Part shown: in pieces, positions 28,798-38,376 of the stretch | Layout of the letters: each line of letters begins with the position of its first letter | Position numbering within the stretch: the stretch's first letter is position 1 | Assembly: GCF_017948675.1 (NCBI RefSeq) | Contig: NZ_JAGFBU010000001.1 | Coordinates: 992,001 to 1,056,000 of the forward strand | Source of the DNA: Flavobacterium flabelliforme | GTDB lineage: Bacteria; Bacteroidota; Bacteroidia; Flavobacteriales; Flavobacteriaceae | Direction: 5' to 3' | DNA length: 64,000 nucleotides | Program-made: the position numbers and the translations under genes | Notes under the pieces: model-generated | What the model saw: only the letters and a program-made list of their open reading frames with translations | The model's database searches: none | Told to the model about the DNA's origin: nothing

Positions 28798-29325
28798 ATG
28801 AAAAAACTACTTTTATTTTTGATTTTTACTTTTGCTCTGCCTATTTTTTCACAAGAAAAAGAAACAGGAGCAAAATCAATAATAGATCAAAAAGCACCTA
28901 ACCTGGTAGTCGAAAAATGGCTTTCTGATCCACCGGAATTAAAAGGTAAATTTGTGATAATCGACTTTTGGGGAACTTGGTGCGAATCATACCAAACTTT
29001 GACTCCTAAATTAAATAGTATAAGCAAAGAGTTTAAGGAGGATTTAATTGTAATTGGTATAAGTGATGAAAGAGAACGTAAAGTAAAGAAAGTAATAACT
29101 CCTAAAATCGAGTACTACAGCGCAATTGATACTCGAAGAAAATCATATAAAGCCTTGAAAATAAGAGCTCTTCCGCATTGCATTTTAATAGATCCCACTG
29201 GAATTGTGCGTTGGGAAGGCAATCCTATACAAAATGGATTTGAACTAACCCCAAATGTCATTAAAACGATTATTGAGAAGTATAAAAAAAGCACACCAAC
29301 AAATACAGCGATTTTGAACGAATAA
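28798..29325 (+). CDS. Secreted thioredoxin-fold protein lacking the second active-site Cys
   Basis: 175 residues with a signal peptide (MKKLLLFLIFTFALPIFSQ) and a TlpA-like thioredoxin fold: FVIIDFWGTWCESYQTLTPKL carries the active site, and ALPHCILIDPTGIVRWEG has the cis-Pro segment. The usual WCxxC is WCESY (residues 61-65), so Cys62 has no resolving partner in the motif. It could be a monothiol form, or use another Cys such as the one in LPHCI. It is followed, in the opposite direction and after three bases, by a tiny basic gene. Confidence 0.85.
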   Translation: MKKLLLFLIFTFALPIFSQEKETGAKSIIDQKAPNLVVEKWLSDPPELKGKFVIIDFWGTWCESYQTLTPKLNSISKEFKEDLIVIGISDERERKVKKVITPKIEYYSAIDTRRKSYKALKIRALPHCILIDPTGIVRWEGNPIQNGFELTPNVIKTIIEKYKKSTPTNTAILNE

Positions 29326-29328
29326 AAC

Positions 29329-29490
29329 TTACTCCTGTTCGCTATTTTTTTGTAAATTAATTTTGGCAACTAAAGCTTTCAATCGCATGACTTTTTCTTT
29401 CTTTTGTTCTTGAAGTTTAGCTTTTTTACGATTGAGCAATTTAGTATGCAACGCTTTGTTTTTAGTGTTTTTTTCAGGTCCTTTTGCCAT
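29329..29490 (-). CDS. Small very basic protein (53 residues)
   Basis: A short reading frame starting MAKGPEKNTKNKALHTKLLN and ending NSEQE. About a quarter of the residues are Lys or Arg and the middle is an amphipathic helix rich in Lys and Gln (KKAKLQEQKKEKVMRL). The codon pattern and the clean ATG-to-TAA frame that fills the gap between two convergent genes argue that it is real. It may bind nucleic acid or the ribosome, but there is no recognisable domain. Its stop is three bases from the stop of the thioredoxin-fold gene. Confidence 0.65.
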   Translation of the reverse strand: MAKGPEKNTKNKALHTKLLNRKKAKLQEQKKEKVMRLKALVAKINLQKNSEQE

Positions 29491-29563
29491 TTTAAAAATC
29501 TAGATGAATTACGTTTACAAAGATAAATGAATTAAAGAAAACCTAAATTTAAAAAATTCTCTT

Positions 29564-29914
29564 CTAAAGCTTATTCCTTCTTTGCAATAAAAAGAAAACT
29601 ACACCTCCTATAAAGTAAAGCAATACATCAATCCAGTCTGCTGTGTATCTAACATTTACTTTAGGAAGATAATATTCGAAATAAAAAGAGTAGAAAGAGG
29701 ACAAAAAGAGAATAAACCCAAGTGGGAATTGAAACAAAGGATCTTTTTTTAATCTTCGGATTATAAATTGGATTGCACCCAGCGCTATGGGAACATAAAG
29801 CAAATCATTTAGATAATTATTAATAAGGCTAGGTAATGAAAAATGCAAGCGCTGCAAAGCATAAATAGTCAGAGCGATAAAAAATAGCAAACCATAAAGT
29901 ATTTTTCTAAACAT
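29564..29914 (-). CDS. Small polytopic membrane protein
   Basis: 116 residues with four probable membrane helices (about 5-20, 38-54, 65-82, 90-110) and a basic tail. Similar proteins of this size in flavobacteria are sometimes named DUF2809 or magnesium-citrate transporter-like; I cannot confirm either. It is 73 bases from the small basic gene and 41 bases from the zinc-ribbon membrane protein, all on the same strand, so one transcript is possible. Confidence 0.65.
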   Translation of the reverse strand: MFRKILYGLLFFIALTIYALQRLHFSLPSLINNYLNDLLYVPIALGAIQFIIRRLKKDPLFQFPLGFILFLSSFYSFYFEYYLPKVNVRYTADWIDVLLYFIGGVVFFLLQRRNKL

Positions 29915-29955
29915 TATCTATTTTATTACTCCATTTAAAAATCTTACTTTTTGTT

Positions 29956-30273
29956 TTAACCCGCTGCAGCGGCGGTAACCGCAGCGATAATACCTCCTAT
30001 AATTACAGCAAAGAAAAGCCAAATTGAGTAAATAGCTTGAAAAAGATATCGTATCAAAACATTAGAATGCTCTAAACCATTATTAAAATAGACTTCTATT
30101 TTGCTTGGTGGCTTTTTTGTTTTTTCTTTTTCGTCTAATTTTTCTTGAAGTTTTTTCTGGGTTTCAAGTCGGCGCTTAAGAACCAAATCTAATATAGCAC
30201 CACAGTTCTCGCAATACTCCTTATTTATATTGACTGTATTGCAATCTGAACACTTGATGTAGGATTTGGTCAT
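29956..30273 (-). CDS. Zinc-ribbon membrane protein
   Basis: A 105-residue protein starting MTKSYIKCSDCNTVNINKEYCENCGAI: two CxxC pairs form a zinc ribbon. A charged Lys/Glu helix (about 35-60) leads to a membrane segment near the C-terminus (about 75-103, ending GGIIAAVTAAAAG). Such proteins often act as small membrane scaffolds; the function here is unknown. It is divergent from metG, with a hairpin repeat between them. Confidence 0.75.
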   Translation of the reverse strand: MTKSYIKCSDCNTVNINKEYCENCGAILDLVLKRRLETQKKLQEKLDEKEKTKKPPSKIEVYFNNGLEHSNVLIRYLFQAIYSIWLFFAVIIGGIIAAVTAAAAG

Positions 30274-30440
30274 TATACTATTATTAGCTCTGAATTAATT
30301 TATACAAAGCTATGAAAATTGGACTGAAAGAAAAGTTTTAGAAAGTGTCTATAGTTAGAATTGTATCAAATAAGAAATAGCTAATGTTTGAAACTAAGAT
30401 TACTAAAGAATAATAAAACAACCATGAAACCCTTAAATCC

Positions 30441-30529
30441 TAGCCCCGATAGCAGTGAAAATCCTTTTGTTTCTCTCGATAATTATCGAGAGAAACAAAA
30501 GATTGTAACGTATAACGGGAAATAGCTCC
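30441..30529 (+). repeat. Dispersed hairpin element, copy B
   Basis: Left flank TAGCCCCGATAGCAGTGAAA and right flank GATTGTAACGTATAACGGGA followed by TAGCTCC. The core at 30464-30501 is a perfect 38-base palindrome (19-bp stem, no loop), unrelated in sequence to the cores of the other copies. It fills the gap (30274-30575) between the zinc-ribbon gene and metG; I see nothing else in that gap. Confidence 0.9.
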
Positions 30530-30575
30530 AAATAAAAATTCTATTGCTTATTTTTGCATCAAATTAAACTGAATT

Positions 30576-32633
30576 ATGTTACAAAATCCAAAAAGATATA
30601 CGATTACAGCGGCATTGCCTTATACGAACGGACCGATTCACATTGGTCATTTGGCGGGTGTTTATGTGCCTTCAGATATTTATTCTCGTTATTTACGTTT
30701 GCAAGGAAGAGACGTTTTGTTTGTTTGTGGAAGCGATGAACACGGAGTGGCTATTTCGATGAAAGCCAAGAAAGAAGGAATTACCCCTCAAGAAGTAATT
30801 GACAAATACGATGGAATAATCCGTAAATCGTTTTCTGATTTTGGAATTTCTTTTGACAATTATTCAAGGACTTCGGCGAAGATTCATCACGATACGGCTT
30901 CAGATTTTTTTACAACCTTATATAAAAAAGGTGATTTTATAGAGCAAGTAACCGAGCAATTGTATGACGCCAAAGCAGATCAGTTTTTGGCAGATCGTTT
31001 TGTAGTAGGAACTTGCCCAAAGTGTGGTAACGAAGAAGCTTACGGTGATCAATGCGAAAAATGCGGTTCTACTTTGAACGCAACTGATTTAATAAACCCA
31101 AAATCTACAATTACAGGAGAAACACCTATTATGAAATCGACGAAACACTGGTTTTTGCCTTTGGATCGTTATGAAGATTTCTTGAAAGAATGGATTCTTG
31201 TTGGACATAAAAATGACTGGAAACCCAATGTTTACGGTCAAGTAAAATCATGGATTGATGGCGGATTAGAACCTCGCGCCGTAACTCGTGATTTGGATTG
31301 GGGAATTGATGTTCCTGTGGAAGGTGCTGAAGGTAAAAAGCTATATGTGTGGTTTGATGCGCCTATTGGCTATATTTCTTCTACTAAAGAATGGGCTTTG
31401 CGCGAAGGAAAAGAATGGGAACCGTATTGGAAAGATCAAGACACCAAACTGGTTCATTTTATTGGTAAAGACAATATTGTTTTTCACTGTATCATTTTTC
31501 CAGCGATGCTTAAAGCCGAAGGAAGCTACATTTTGCCAGACAATGTTCCTGCAAATGAGTTCCTGAACTTAGAAGGAAATAAATTGTCGACTTCTAAAAA
31601 CTGGGCCGTTTGGTTGCACGAATATTTAGAAGAATTCCCAAATCAGCAAGATGTTTTGCGTTACGCTTTGACATCTAATGCGCCGGAAACTAAAGACAAT
31701 GATTTTACTTGGAAAGATTTTCAAGCTAGAAACAACAATGAGTTAGTGGCGATTTACGGAAATTTCATCAATCGTGTGGTAGTTTTAACTAACAAATACT
31801 ATAATGGAATTGTACCTCAACCAAATGAATTATCAGAAGTTGACGAAGCAACTTTAACGGAATTGAAAGCCTATCCGGCAGTCATTTCGAGTTCATTAGA
31901 AAGATATAGATTTAGAGAAGCACTAGGTGAATTAATGAATGTAGCTCGTCTTGGAAATAAATACTTGGCGGATGAAGAACCTTGGAAAGTCATTAAAGAC
32001 AATCCAGAGCGCGTACAAACACAAATGCATGTAGCCTTGCAAATCGCTGCCGCATTAAGTTCACTTTGCGAACCGTTTTTACCTTTTACAGCAACAAAAT
32101 TATCAAGAATTTTAAAAATAGAATCTCCATTGTCTTGGAATACGATTTCAGAAAATTCAGATTTGATTGCTGCAGGACACCAAATTGGCGAAGCCGAATT
32201 GCTTTTTGCAAAAATTGAAGATGAAGAAATTCAGAAACAAATAGATAAACTAGAAGCGACTAAAACAGCAAATAAAGCCGAAAACAAAGTTATAGAATCT
32301 CAAAAAGACTTGATTCAATTTGATGATTTTGCCAAAATGGATTTACGTGTAGGAACCATTTTAGAAGCTACAAAAATGCCAAAAGCAAATAAGCTTTTGA
32401 TTTTGAAAGTAGATACTGGAATTGATGTTCGTACCATTGTTTCTGGAATTGCCGAAAGTTTTAAACCCGAGGATATTATTGGTAAGAAAGTGACAGTTTT
32501 AGTAAACTTGGCTCCAAGAAATCTTCGCGGCGTAGAAAGTCAAGGAATGATCCTGATGACTACTAATGCAGAGGAAAAATTAGTTTTTATAAATCCAGAT
32601 GCAGATGCTGACAATGGAGAGACTATAAATTAA
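30576..32633 (+). CDS. metG: Methionyl-tRNA synthetase with C-terminal tRNA-binding domain
   Basis: Charges tRNA-Met. 685 residues. The class I HIGH motif is in [14 protein letters not shown] and the KMSKS equivalent in [14 protein letters not shown] zinc-knuckle insert [19 protein letters not shown] (about residues 145-170) marks the type with two Zn-binding CxxC pairs. The last 110 residues are an EMAP/Arc1p-like OB-fold tRNA-binding domain ([29 protein letters not shown]). The start [19 protein letters not shown] fits the family. Confidence 0.98.
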   Translation: MLQNPKRYTITAALPYTNGPIHIGHLAGVYVPSDIYSRYLRLQGRDVLFVCGSDEHGVAISMKAKKEGITPQEVIDKYDGIIRKSFSDFGISFDNYSRTSAKIHHDTASDFFTTLYKKGDFIEQVTEQLYDAKADQFLADRFVVGTCPKCGNEEAYGDQCEKCGSTLNATDLINPKSTITGETPIMKSTKHWFLPLDRYEDFLKEWILVGHKNDWKPNVYGQVKSWIDGGLEPRAVTRDLDWGIDVPVEGAEGKKLYVWFDAPIGYISSTKEWALREGKEWEPYWKDQDTKLVHFIGKDNIVFHCIIFPAMLKAEGSYILPDNVPANEFLNLEGNKLSTSKNWAVWLHEYLEEFPNQQDVLRYALTSNAPETKDNDFTWKDFQARNNNELVAIYGNFINRVVVLTNKYYNGIVPQPNELSEVDEATLTELKAYPAVISSSLERYRFREALGELMNVARLGNKYLADEEPWKVIKDNPERVQTQMHVALQIAAALSSLCEPFLPFTATKLSRILKIESPLSWNTISENSDLIAAGHQIGEAELLFAKIEDEEIQKQIDKLEATKTANKAENKVIESQKDLIQFDDFAKMDLRVGTILEATKMPKANKLLILKVDTGIDVRTIVSGIAESFKPEDIIGKKVTVLVNLAPRNLRGVESQGMILMTTNAEEKLVFINPDADADNGETIN

Positions 32634-32654
32634 CAATACAACTAAATATAATCT

Positions 32655-32705
32655 TCACTATTTATCAGAAATTAGGTTTTCGATAATTAGTGAAGTTTGT
32701 ATTTT
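32655..32705 (+). terminator. Probable terminator of metG
   Basis: A 14-bp arm (CTTCACTATTTATC against GATAATTAGTGAAG, one mismatch) with a 20-base loop. T-rich DNA follows it, but it is not a classic short-loop terminator. Confidence 0.55.
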
Positions 32706-32718
32706 TAAATAAAAAACA

Positions 32719-33612
32719 ATGACAAATGCAAAACCGAGATTAGCTCTAGCGATTGGAATTTTATGCATTTCGGTTTTTCCAATACTGGTCAAGCTCAATC
32801 TTACCGGAGGATTAATTTCGGCTTTTTATCGAATGGCAATTGCTGCAATGCTATTACTGCCTTATGTTGTAATTACCCAAAAATTCAAATTACCAAGAAC
32901 TAGTATTTTACTATTAGCCATTGTTTGTGGTCTTTTATTCGCCTCTGATGTTGCGGTTTGGAATATTTCTATTCAAGAATCAAGTGCTACTCAAGCTACT
33001 TTACTAACCAATCTTTCACCGGTTTGGGTTGGAGTGTTTTCTTTTTTATTCTTAAAGAATAAACCAGCAACTAATTTTTGGATTGGCACATTGATAGCAA
33101 TTTTTGGTATGATTACTCTGGTTGGTTTCGAATTTTTCTTGAACTTAAATTTTAATACTGCTTTTTTACTAGCCATATTATCAGGAGTTTTATACGCTGT
33201 TTACATGCTGGTTAGTAAAAACATTCTTTCTGAGATGGACGTTGTTTCTTTTATGATGGTTACGCTACTAACTTCTACTTTATTTTTAGGAATTGTTTGC
33301 TTGATTTTAAAAGAGCCTTTTAGTGGGTTTTCTAATTTAGGCTGGGTAGTTTTATTTATTCAAGGAATAGTTTGTCAACTGATTGCATGGTTATTAATTA
33401 GTTATGCGACTCAAAATATGCGAGCCACGCGAGTGTCCTTATCTTTGTTGGGACAAGCAGTTTTGGCAACTCTTTTAGCTTGGTTATTTTTAGACGAAAA
33501 AATCACATTTCAGATGATTATTGGCGGTTTGATTTTACTGTTTGGTATCCGAATCACCTTTTACAGCAAAACACTTTCACTAAAAAAGCTATTTAATAAA
33601 ACACTTAATTAG
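32719..33612 (+). CDS. DMT-superfamily (EamA) transporter
   Basis: 297 residues with ten predicted membrane helices in two EamA repeats (TGGLISAFYRMAIAAMLLL in the first, LSLLGQAVLATLLAWLFLDE in the second). Inner-membrane exporter or permease; substrate not predictable. It is 14 bases upstream of the HAD gene, so the two may be cotranscribed. The paralogue at 41663 is only distantly similar. Confidence 0.9.
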   Translation: MTNAKPRLALAIGILCISVFPILVKLNLTGGLISAFYRMAIAAMLLLPYVVITQKFKLPRTSILLLAIVCGLLFASDVAVWNISIQESSATQATLLTNLSPVWVGVFSFLFLKNKPATNFWIGTLIAIFGMITLVGFEFFLNLNFNTAFLLAILSGVLYAVYMLVSKNILSEMDVVSFMMVTLLTSTLFLGIVCLILKEPFSGFSNLGWVVLFIQGIVCQLIAWLLISYATQNMRATRVSLSLLGQAVLATLLAWLFLDEKITFQMIIGGLILLFGIRITFYSKTLSLKKLFNKTLN

Positions 33613-33626
33613 AAACATATACAAGT

Positions 33627-34319
33627 ATGAAAAATATAAAAGTAATTGCATTTGATGCTGACGATACTTTATTCGTAAACGAAACTTACTTTGCCGAAAC
33701 GGAAGAGAAATTCTGTAATTTAATGAGTGATTACTTATCCAATCAAGGAATTGCAAAAGAACTTTTCAAGATTCAAATTGACAATTTAAAAATATACGGT
33801 TATGGAATAAAAGGATATATTCTTTCTATGATCGAAGCAGCTATGAAAATTTCGAACAATACTATTTCGGTACAAGCTATAGAGCGCATTATTCAATACG
33901 GAAAAGAATTGACTGAAAAGCCTATCGTACTATTAGAAGGTGTAGAAGAAACATTACAATCTTTGCATGGCAAATACAAATTGGTTGTTGCCACAAAAGG
34001 AGACTTATTAGACCAACGCAGAAAATTACACAATTCGGGATTAGGAAAGTATTTTCATCATATTGAAGTGATGTCTGATAAACAAGAAATTGACTATAAA
34101 GATTTGATAAAAAGATTAGAAATCGAACCTTCAGAATTCTTTATGATTGGAAATTCTTTAAAATCGGATGTTTTACCCGTTTTAGCTATTGGTGCACATG
34201 CGGCTCATATTCCTTTTCATACTACTTGGGAACATGAAAGAATTGATCATGAAATAGAGCATAAAAATTTTAATACATTCGATAAAATAAGTCAGGTTTT
34301 ATCATTACTAAATCAATAG
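33627..34319 (+). CDS. HAD-superfamily hydrolase
   Basis: 230 residues; a haloacid-dehalogenase-fold phosphatase or dehalogenase. The nucleophile motif is AFDADDTLFVNET (two Asp, DxD), motif II is VVATKGDLL, and motifs III-IV follow in MIGNSLKSDVLPV with the Lys/Asp pair. The cap domain lies between about residues 15 and 90. Substrate unknown. It follows the EamA transporter. Confidence 0.9.
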   Translation: MKNIKVIAFDADDTLFVNETYFAETEEKFCNLMSDYLSNQGIAKELFKIQIDNLKIYGYGIKGYILSMIEAAMKISNNTISVQAIERIIQYGKELTEKPIVLLEGVEETLQSLHGKYKLVVATKGDLLDQRRKLHNSGLGKYFHHIEVMSDKQEIDYKDLIKRLEIEPSEFFMIGNSLKSDVLPVLAIGAHAAHIPFHTTWEHERIDHEIEHKNFNTFDKISQVLSLLNQ

Positions 34320-34538
34320 TTATTGGGTGTTTTTTAAAAGCAATAAAGTTAAATTAAACTTAATTTACCATAATTTAAGCCTAATTAGCTGTTTTTGGGA
34401 GCTTTTTTCTTAAAAATTATTCATAAATTATTTATATAAACGAAATTATTTGTTTAAAAAATACTTTATAACGCAACATTCTGATCAAAACAGTCCATTA
34501 TTTGTATAATATTAGTTTTTTTTTATATAATTAACTGC

Positions 34539-34574
34539 TTGAAATTTCTTATCTAACTATAAGTTGTAATTTTG
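34539..34574 (+). promoter_or_regulatory. Probable promoter of the major OmpA-like protein
   Basis: A TAATTTTG -7 box (34567-34574) lies 25 bases upstream of the ATG; a TTG (34539-34541) is 25 bases further upstream, slightly long for the -33 spacing. The remaining gap (34320-34538) shows no gene. Confidence 0.5.
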
Positions 34575-34599
34575 CATAAAACTTATAAAAATTACAATA

Positions 34600-35856
34600 A
34601 TGAAAAAATTAATGTTTGCATTAGTTTTTGCTGCTGCAGCCTCGACTGCAAATGCTCAAACTGATATGGGAAAAAGCGCAGGGACAGATTATAATAAATG
34701 GTCTGTTGAATTAGCTGGTGGTGTTAACAAAACACAAAGACCAATGACTGCTGGTTATTTCACATCTACACCAAGTCCTTATGTAGTTGATCTTGGAGTT
34801 AGATACATGTTCAACAATAAATTTGGTTTAAAAGCAGACTTTGGTTACAACAGTTTTCAAGGTAAAAGTGAATCTAAAGATTTTGACACTAAGTACTACA
34901 GAGCAGATTTACAAGCAGTAGCTAACTTAGGTAGAATCATGAACTTCGAATCTTGGACTAATACTATTGGTTTATTAGGTCATGCTGGTTTTGGTTTAGC
35001 TCAATTAGAAGATCAAAATTCTTCTTTGAAAGACAGAATGGGTAACTTTATGGCTGGTGTAACTGGTCAAATTAGATTATCTAACAGACTTGCTTTAACA
35101 GGTGATTTTACTACTATTCTTAACGCTAGTCAAGATGCTGCTTTCGATGGTGCAAGCGCTTCTTCTACTAGAGGTTTTGGTGGAATCCTTTTTAACGGTA
35201 CAGTTGGTTTGACAGTTTACTTAGGTAAAAGTGAAAAACATGCTGACTGGGCTACTGTTGTTGACAAAGATATGTTAGCATTAAGAAGCAGAGTTGAAAG
35301 TTTAGAAAATATGTTAGTTGATGCTGATCAAGATGGCGTTGCTGATTATTTAGACTTAGAAAAAAATACTCCAGCTGGAGCAATGGTTGATACTAAAGGT
35401 AGAGCTATTGACAAAAACAATAATAATGTTCCTGATGAAACAGAAGCTTATATATTGAAAAACTACGCTAGCAAAACTTCAGATGTAACTAAAATTGCTG
35501 ATAGCGAATTGATCAAAAACTTAATCAATGATGGTTATGTTTGTACTTACTTTGATTTCAATCAAGCTAAACCTACAAACGTTTCTGTAGAAGGAATCGA
35601 TTTTATCTTAACTTACTTAAGAAACAATCCTTCAGCTTCAGTTGAAATTATTGGTCATGCTGACGAATTAGGAAGATCTGCTTACAACGATAAATTATCT
35701 AATGCAAGAGCTACTAATGTTAAGAACACTTTATTAAAAGCTAACATCGATTCTTCAAGATTGATCATTGTTGCTGCTGGTGAAGATAAATCAGTTCAAA
35801 AAGATTCAGATGCTGCAAGAAAATTAGTTAGAAGAGTTACTTTCAGAGTAAAATAA
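34600..35856 (+). CDS. OmpA-family outer-membrane porin
   Basis: An abundant-type outer-membrane protein of 418 residues. It has a signal peptide (MKKLMFALVFAAAASTANAQ), an eight-strand beta-barrel (about 22-215), a calcium-binding TSP3-like linker (DADQDGVADYLDLEK, DKNNNNVPDE) and a C-terminal OmpA peptidoglycan-binding domain (about 305-418, with IIGHADELGRSAYNDKLS). It resembles the OmpA/OprF-like major porins of flavobacteria. It is monocistronic, and the strong terminator and simple codons fit high expression. Confidence 0.93.
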   Translation: MKKLMFALVFAAAASTANAQTDMGKSAGTDYNKWSVELAGGVNKTQRPMTAGYFTSTPSPYVVDLGVRYMFNNKFGLKADFGYNSFQGKSESKDFDTKYYRADLQAVANLGRIMNFESWTNTIGLLGHAGFGLAQLEDQNSSLKDRMGNFMAGVTGQIRLSNRLALTGDFTTILNASQDAAFDGASASSTRGFGGILFNGTVGLTVYLGKSEKHADWATVVDKDMLALRSRVESLENMLVDADQDGVADYLDLEKNTPAGAMVDTKGRAIDKNNNNVPDETEAYILKNYASKTSDVTKIADSELIKNLINDGYVCTYFDFNQAKPTNVSVEGIDFILTYLRNNPSASVEIIGHADELGRSAYNDKLSNARATNVKNTLLKANIDSSRLIIVAAGEDKSVQKDSDAARKLVRRVTFRVK

Positions 35857-35875
35857 TCTAATTACTATATTATTT

Positions 35876-35912
35876 AAAAGCCCTAAAGGAAATTTCTTTA
35901 GGGCTTTTTTTA
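35876..35912 (+). terminator. Terminator of the OmpA-like porin gene
   Basis: A stem of about 13 bp (AAAGCCCTAAAG/CTTTAGGGCTTT) with a short loop, then a run of T. Confidence 0.9.
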
Positions 35913-35971
35913 TTTGAATAATTATTATTTATATCTCTAGATAATTATTATCAACAGCAAATAAAACTCCA

Positions 35972-36295
35972 TTACTTTCCTAAAAGCAATACTTCATTAG
36001 CTATAATTTCTGTTATATAACGCTTTTCTCCATTTTTGTCATCATAGCTTCTATGAGTTAACTTCCCTTCAATACCTATTTCCCTTCCCTTAGTAACAAA
36101 CTTTTCTATAATTTCTGCAACTTTTCCCCAAGCGGTCACACGATGCCATTCTGTCTGCTCTACTTTATCACCATTTTCTTTGTAATAAGCATCATTTGTT
36201 GCAATAGTTATTGTTGCAATTTTTTTCCCTCCCTCTAATGTTTTTACTTCAGGATCTTGACCTACTCTTCCGATTAATTGTACTTTGTTTTTCAT
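35972..36295 (-). CDS. Single-stranded DNA-binding protein lacking the C-terminal tail
   Basis: 107 residues with the SSB OB fold: KNKVQLIGRVGQDPEVKTL at the start, TIATNDAYYKENGDKV in the middle, EWHRVTAWGK, and the strand YITEIIANEVLLLG at the end. It stops right at the end of the OB fold, so the disordered linker and the acidic protein-binding tip (xDDIPF type) are missing. A main SSB with a tail is presumably elsewhere; this would be a paralogue with a specialised role. It is divergent from the GNAT-nitrilase gene and shares a 185-base upstream region. Confidence 0.9.
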   Translation of the reverse strand: MKNKVQLIGRVGQDPEVKTLEGGKKIATITIATNDAYYKENGDKVEQTEWHRVTAWGKVAEIIEKFVTKGREIGIEGKLTHRSYDDKNGEKRYITEIIANEVLLLGK

Positions 36296-36480
36296 GGCTT
36301 GTAAATTTAAATATTAGTGTATATAGTTTATTTGTTAAAACGTTTATTCGATTTCAACAAGGCAAAGATGCGATGCGTTTCAAAAATTATTCGGTTACTA
36401 ACTACTTACTTTCGGTTGTAATTAATTGTAACCGTTTGTAAATGGAAATAAATTGTTATATTTGGTAAAAACAATCCAGT

Positions 36481-38007
36481 ATGCAAACCCATATAAATAA
36501 AGTAGAATTAAGAAATTTAAAATACGATGACTATAAAGAGCTAAAAAAATCGATGGTCGAGTCCTATCCTGAAATGGAAGGATCGTATTGGAGAGAACAC
36601 CAAATAGAAAAATTATTAAGCATCTTTCCAGAAGGGCAATTGGTAATTTTAGTAGACGGAAAAGTAGTTGGATCTGCTTTATCATTAATTGTTGATGAAA
36701 GTGTAGTTGATAAAAATCACAATTACTCAGATATCACAGGAAACTACTCGTTTTCGACACATAATTCAAACGGAGATGTTCTCTACGGAATTGACGTTTT
36801 CATTCATCCTAATTATAGAGGACTGCGTTTGGGCAGACGTTTATATGATGCAAGGAAGGAATTGTGCGAACAATTAAATCTAAAAGCTATAGTTTTTGCC
36901 GGAAGAATTCCTAATTATGGCCAACATTCCAAGGAAATGACTCCAAAGAATTACATAGAGAAAGTAAAAAAGAAAGAGTTACACGATCCGGTACTTTCGT
37001 TTCAATTGAGTAATGATTTTCACGTAATTCGAGTAATGAAAAATTACTTGGAAGGCGATTCAGATTCAAAAGAATTTGCTGTTCTATTAGAATGGAATAA
37101 TATTTATTTTGACGAAAGTCCAAGACTTATTAACTTAGAGAAAAGTGTTATTCGATTAGGATTAGTACAATGGCAAATGCGCCAATTAAACAATTTAGAA
37201 GCTCTTTTTGAACAATGTGAATTTTTTGTAGACGTAGTTTCTGGTTACGGAAGTGATTTTGCATTATTTCCAGAACTGTTTATAGCTCCTTTGATGGCAG
37301 ATTACAATCATTTATCAGAAGCAGAAGCAATACGCGAATTGGCCAAGCATTCTGATCCTATACGCAAACGTTTTCAAGAATTAGCAATATCTTATAACAT
37401 CAACATCATAACGGGAAGTATGCCATACTTAGAAAATGGCACCTTGTACAATGTTGGTTTTTTATGCAAAAGAGATGGAACTTCTGAGATGTATTCTAAA
37501 ATTCACGTAACGCCAAATGAAGTTCAACATTGGGGAATGACTGGCGGATCTACAATAAAAACCTTTGATACCGATTGTGGTAAAATAGGAATTATGATTT
37601 GTTATGATGTCGAATTTCCAGAACTCTCTAGATTAATGGCAGATGAAGGCATGAATATTCTATTTGTACCTTTTTTAACCGACACTCAAAATGCCTACAC
37701 TAGAGTAAAGCATTGTGCGCAAGCCAGAGCTATCGAAAATGAATGCTATGTTGCTATAGCCGGTTGCGTAGGAAATTTACCTAAAGTAAATAACATGGAT
37801 ATTCAATACGCACAATCAGCCGTATTTACTCCTTCTGATTTTGCTTTTCCAAGCAACGGGATTAAAGCAGAAGCTACAACAAATACAGAGATGACACTTA
37901 TTGTAGATGTAGATTTAAATTTATTAAAAGAACTTCACGAACATGGAAGTGTCCGAATTCTTAAAGATAGAAGAACTGACTTATACGACATTAAAAAAAT
38001 CAAGTAA
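36481..38007 (+). CDS. Fusion of GNAT acetyltransferase and nitrilase-type hydrolase
   Basis: 508 residues in two domains. The N-terminal GNAT domain (about 5-215) carries a CoA pyrophosphate loop in PNYRGLRLGRRLYDA. The C-terminal carbon-nitrogen hydrolase (about 225-505) has the nitrilase triad Glu in LFPELF, Lys in YSKIHVTP and Cys in MICYDVEFPE. The combination suggests acylation and amide hydrolysis of one substrate, but which is unknown. It overlaps the zinc-finger gene downstream by one base (TAATG), so the two are translationally coupled. Confidence 0.9.
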   Translation: MQTHINKVELRNLKYDDYKELKKSMVESYPEMEGSYWREHQIEKLLSIFPEGQLVILVDGKVVGSALSLIVDESVVDKNHNYSDITGNYSFSTHNSNGDVLYGIDVFIHPNYRGLRLGRRLYDARKELCEQLNLKAIVFAGRIPNYGQHSKEMTPKNYIEKVKKKELHDPVLSFQLSNDFHVIRVMKNYLEGDSDSKEFAVLLEWNNIYFDESPRLINLEKSVIRLGLVQWQMRQLNNLEALFEQCEFFVDVVSGYGSDFALFPELFIAPLMADYNHLSEAEAIRELAKHSDPIRKRFQELAISYNINIITGSMPYLENGTLYNVGFLCKRDGTSEMYSKIHVTPNEVQHWGMTGGSTIKTFDTDCGKIGIMICYDVEFPELSRLMADEGMNILFVPFLTDTQNAYTRVKHCAQARAIENECYVAIAGCVGNLPKVNNMDIQYAQSAVFTPSDFAFPSNGIKAEATTNTEMTLIVDVDLNLLKELHEHGSVRILKDRRTDLYDIKKIK

Positions 38008-38357
38008 TGAGCAAAGCCTGTTTAGAATGTGGAGAAAAAATTGTAGGTCGGGAAGATAAAAAGTTTTGCAGTGATGGCTGTCGCAACGCCTACAACAACA
38101 AAATAAACAAAGACAGTACTAATTTCATGCGCAACATTAATAACAAGTTGCGCAAGAATTACCGCATTTTAACCGAACTTAATCCCGATGGAAAATCTAA
38201 AGCAACCCGAGCAAAGCTGATCAGTAAAGGATTTGACTTTGATTTTTTTACTAATATTCTACAGACAAAAACAGGCAATACCTACTATTTCCTTTACGAT
38301 CAAGGCTATATGATATTAGAGAATGATTTTTATATGTTAGTCAAAAAAGATATTTAG
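38007..38357 (+). CDS. Small zinc-finger protein
   Basis: 116 residues starting MSKACLECGEKIVGREDKKF, with a C4-type zinc finger (two Cys pairs, the second in KFCSDGCRNAYNN) and a remainder that is helical and basic. It overlaps the end of the GNAT-nitrilase gene by one base and is followed by the M28 peptidase gene 19 bases later. Function unknown; a nucleic-acid contact is possible. Confidence 0.8.
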   Translation: MSKACLECGEKIVGREDKKFCSDGCRNAYNNKINKDSTNFMRNINNKLRKNYRILTELNPDGKSKATRAKLISKGFDFDFFTNILQTKTGNTYYFLYDQGYMILENDFYMLVKKDI

Positions 38358-38376
38358 AACCCCAATTCTACCAAAA

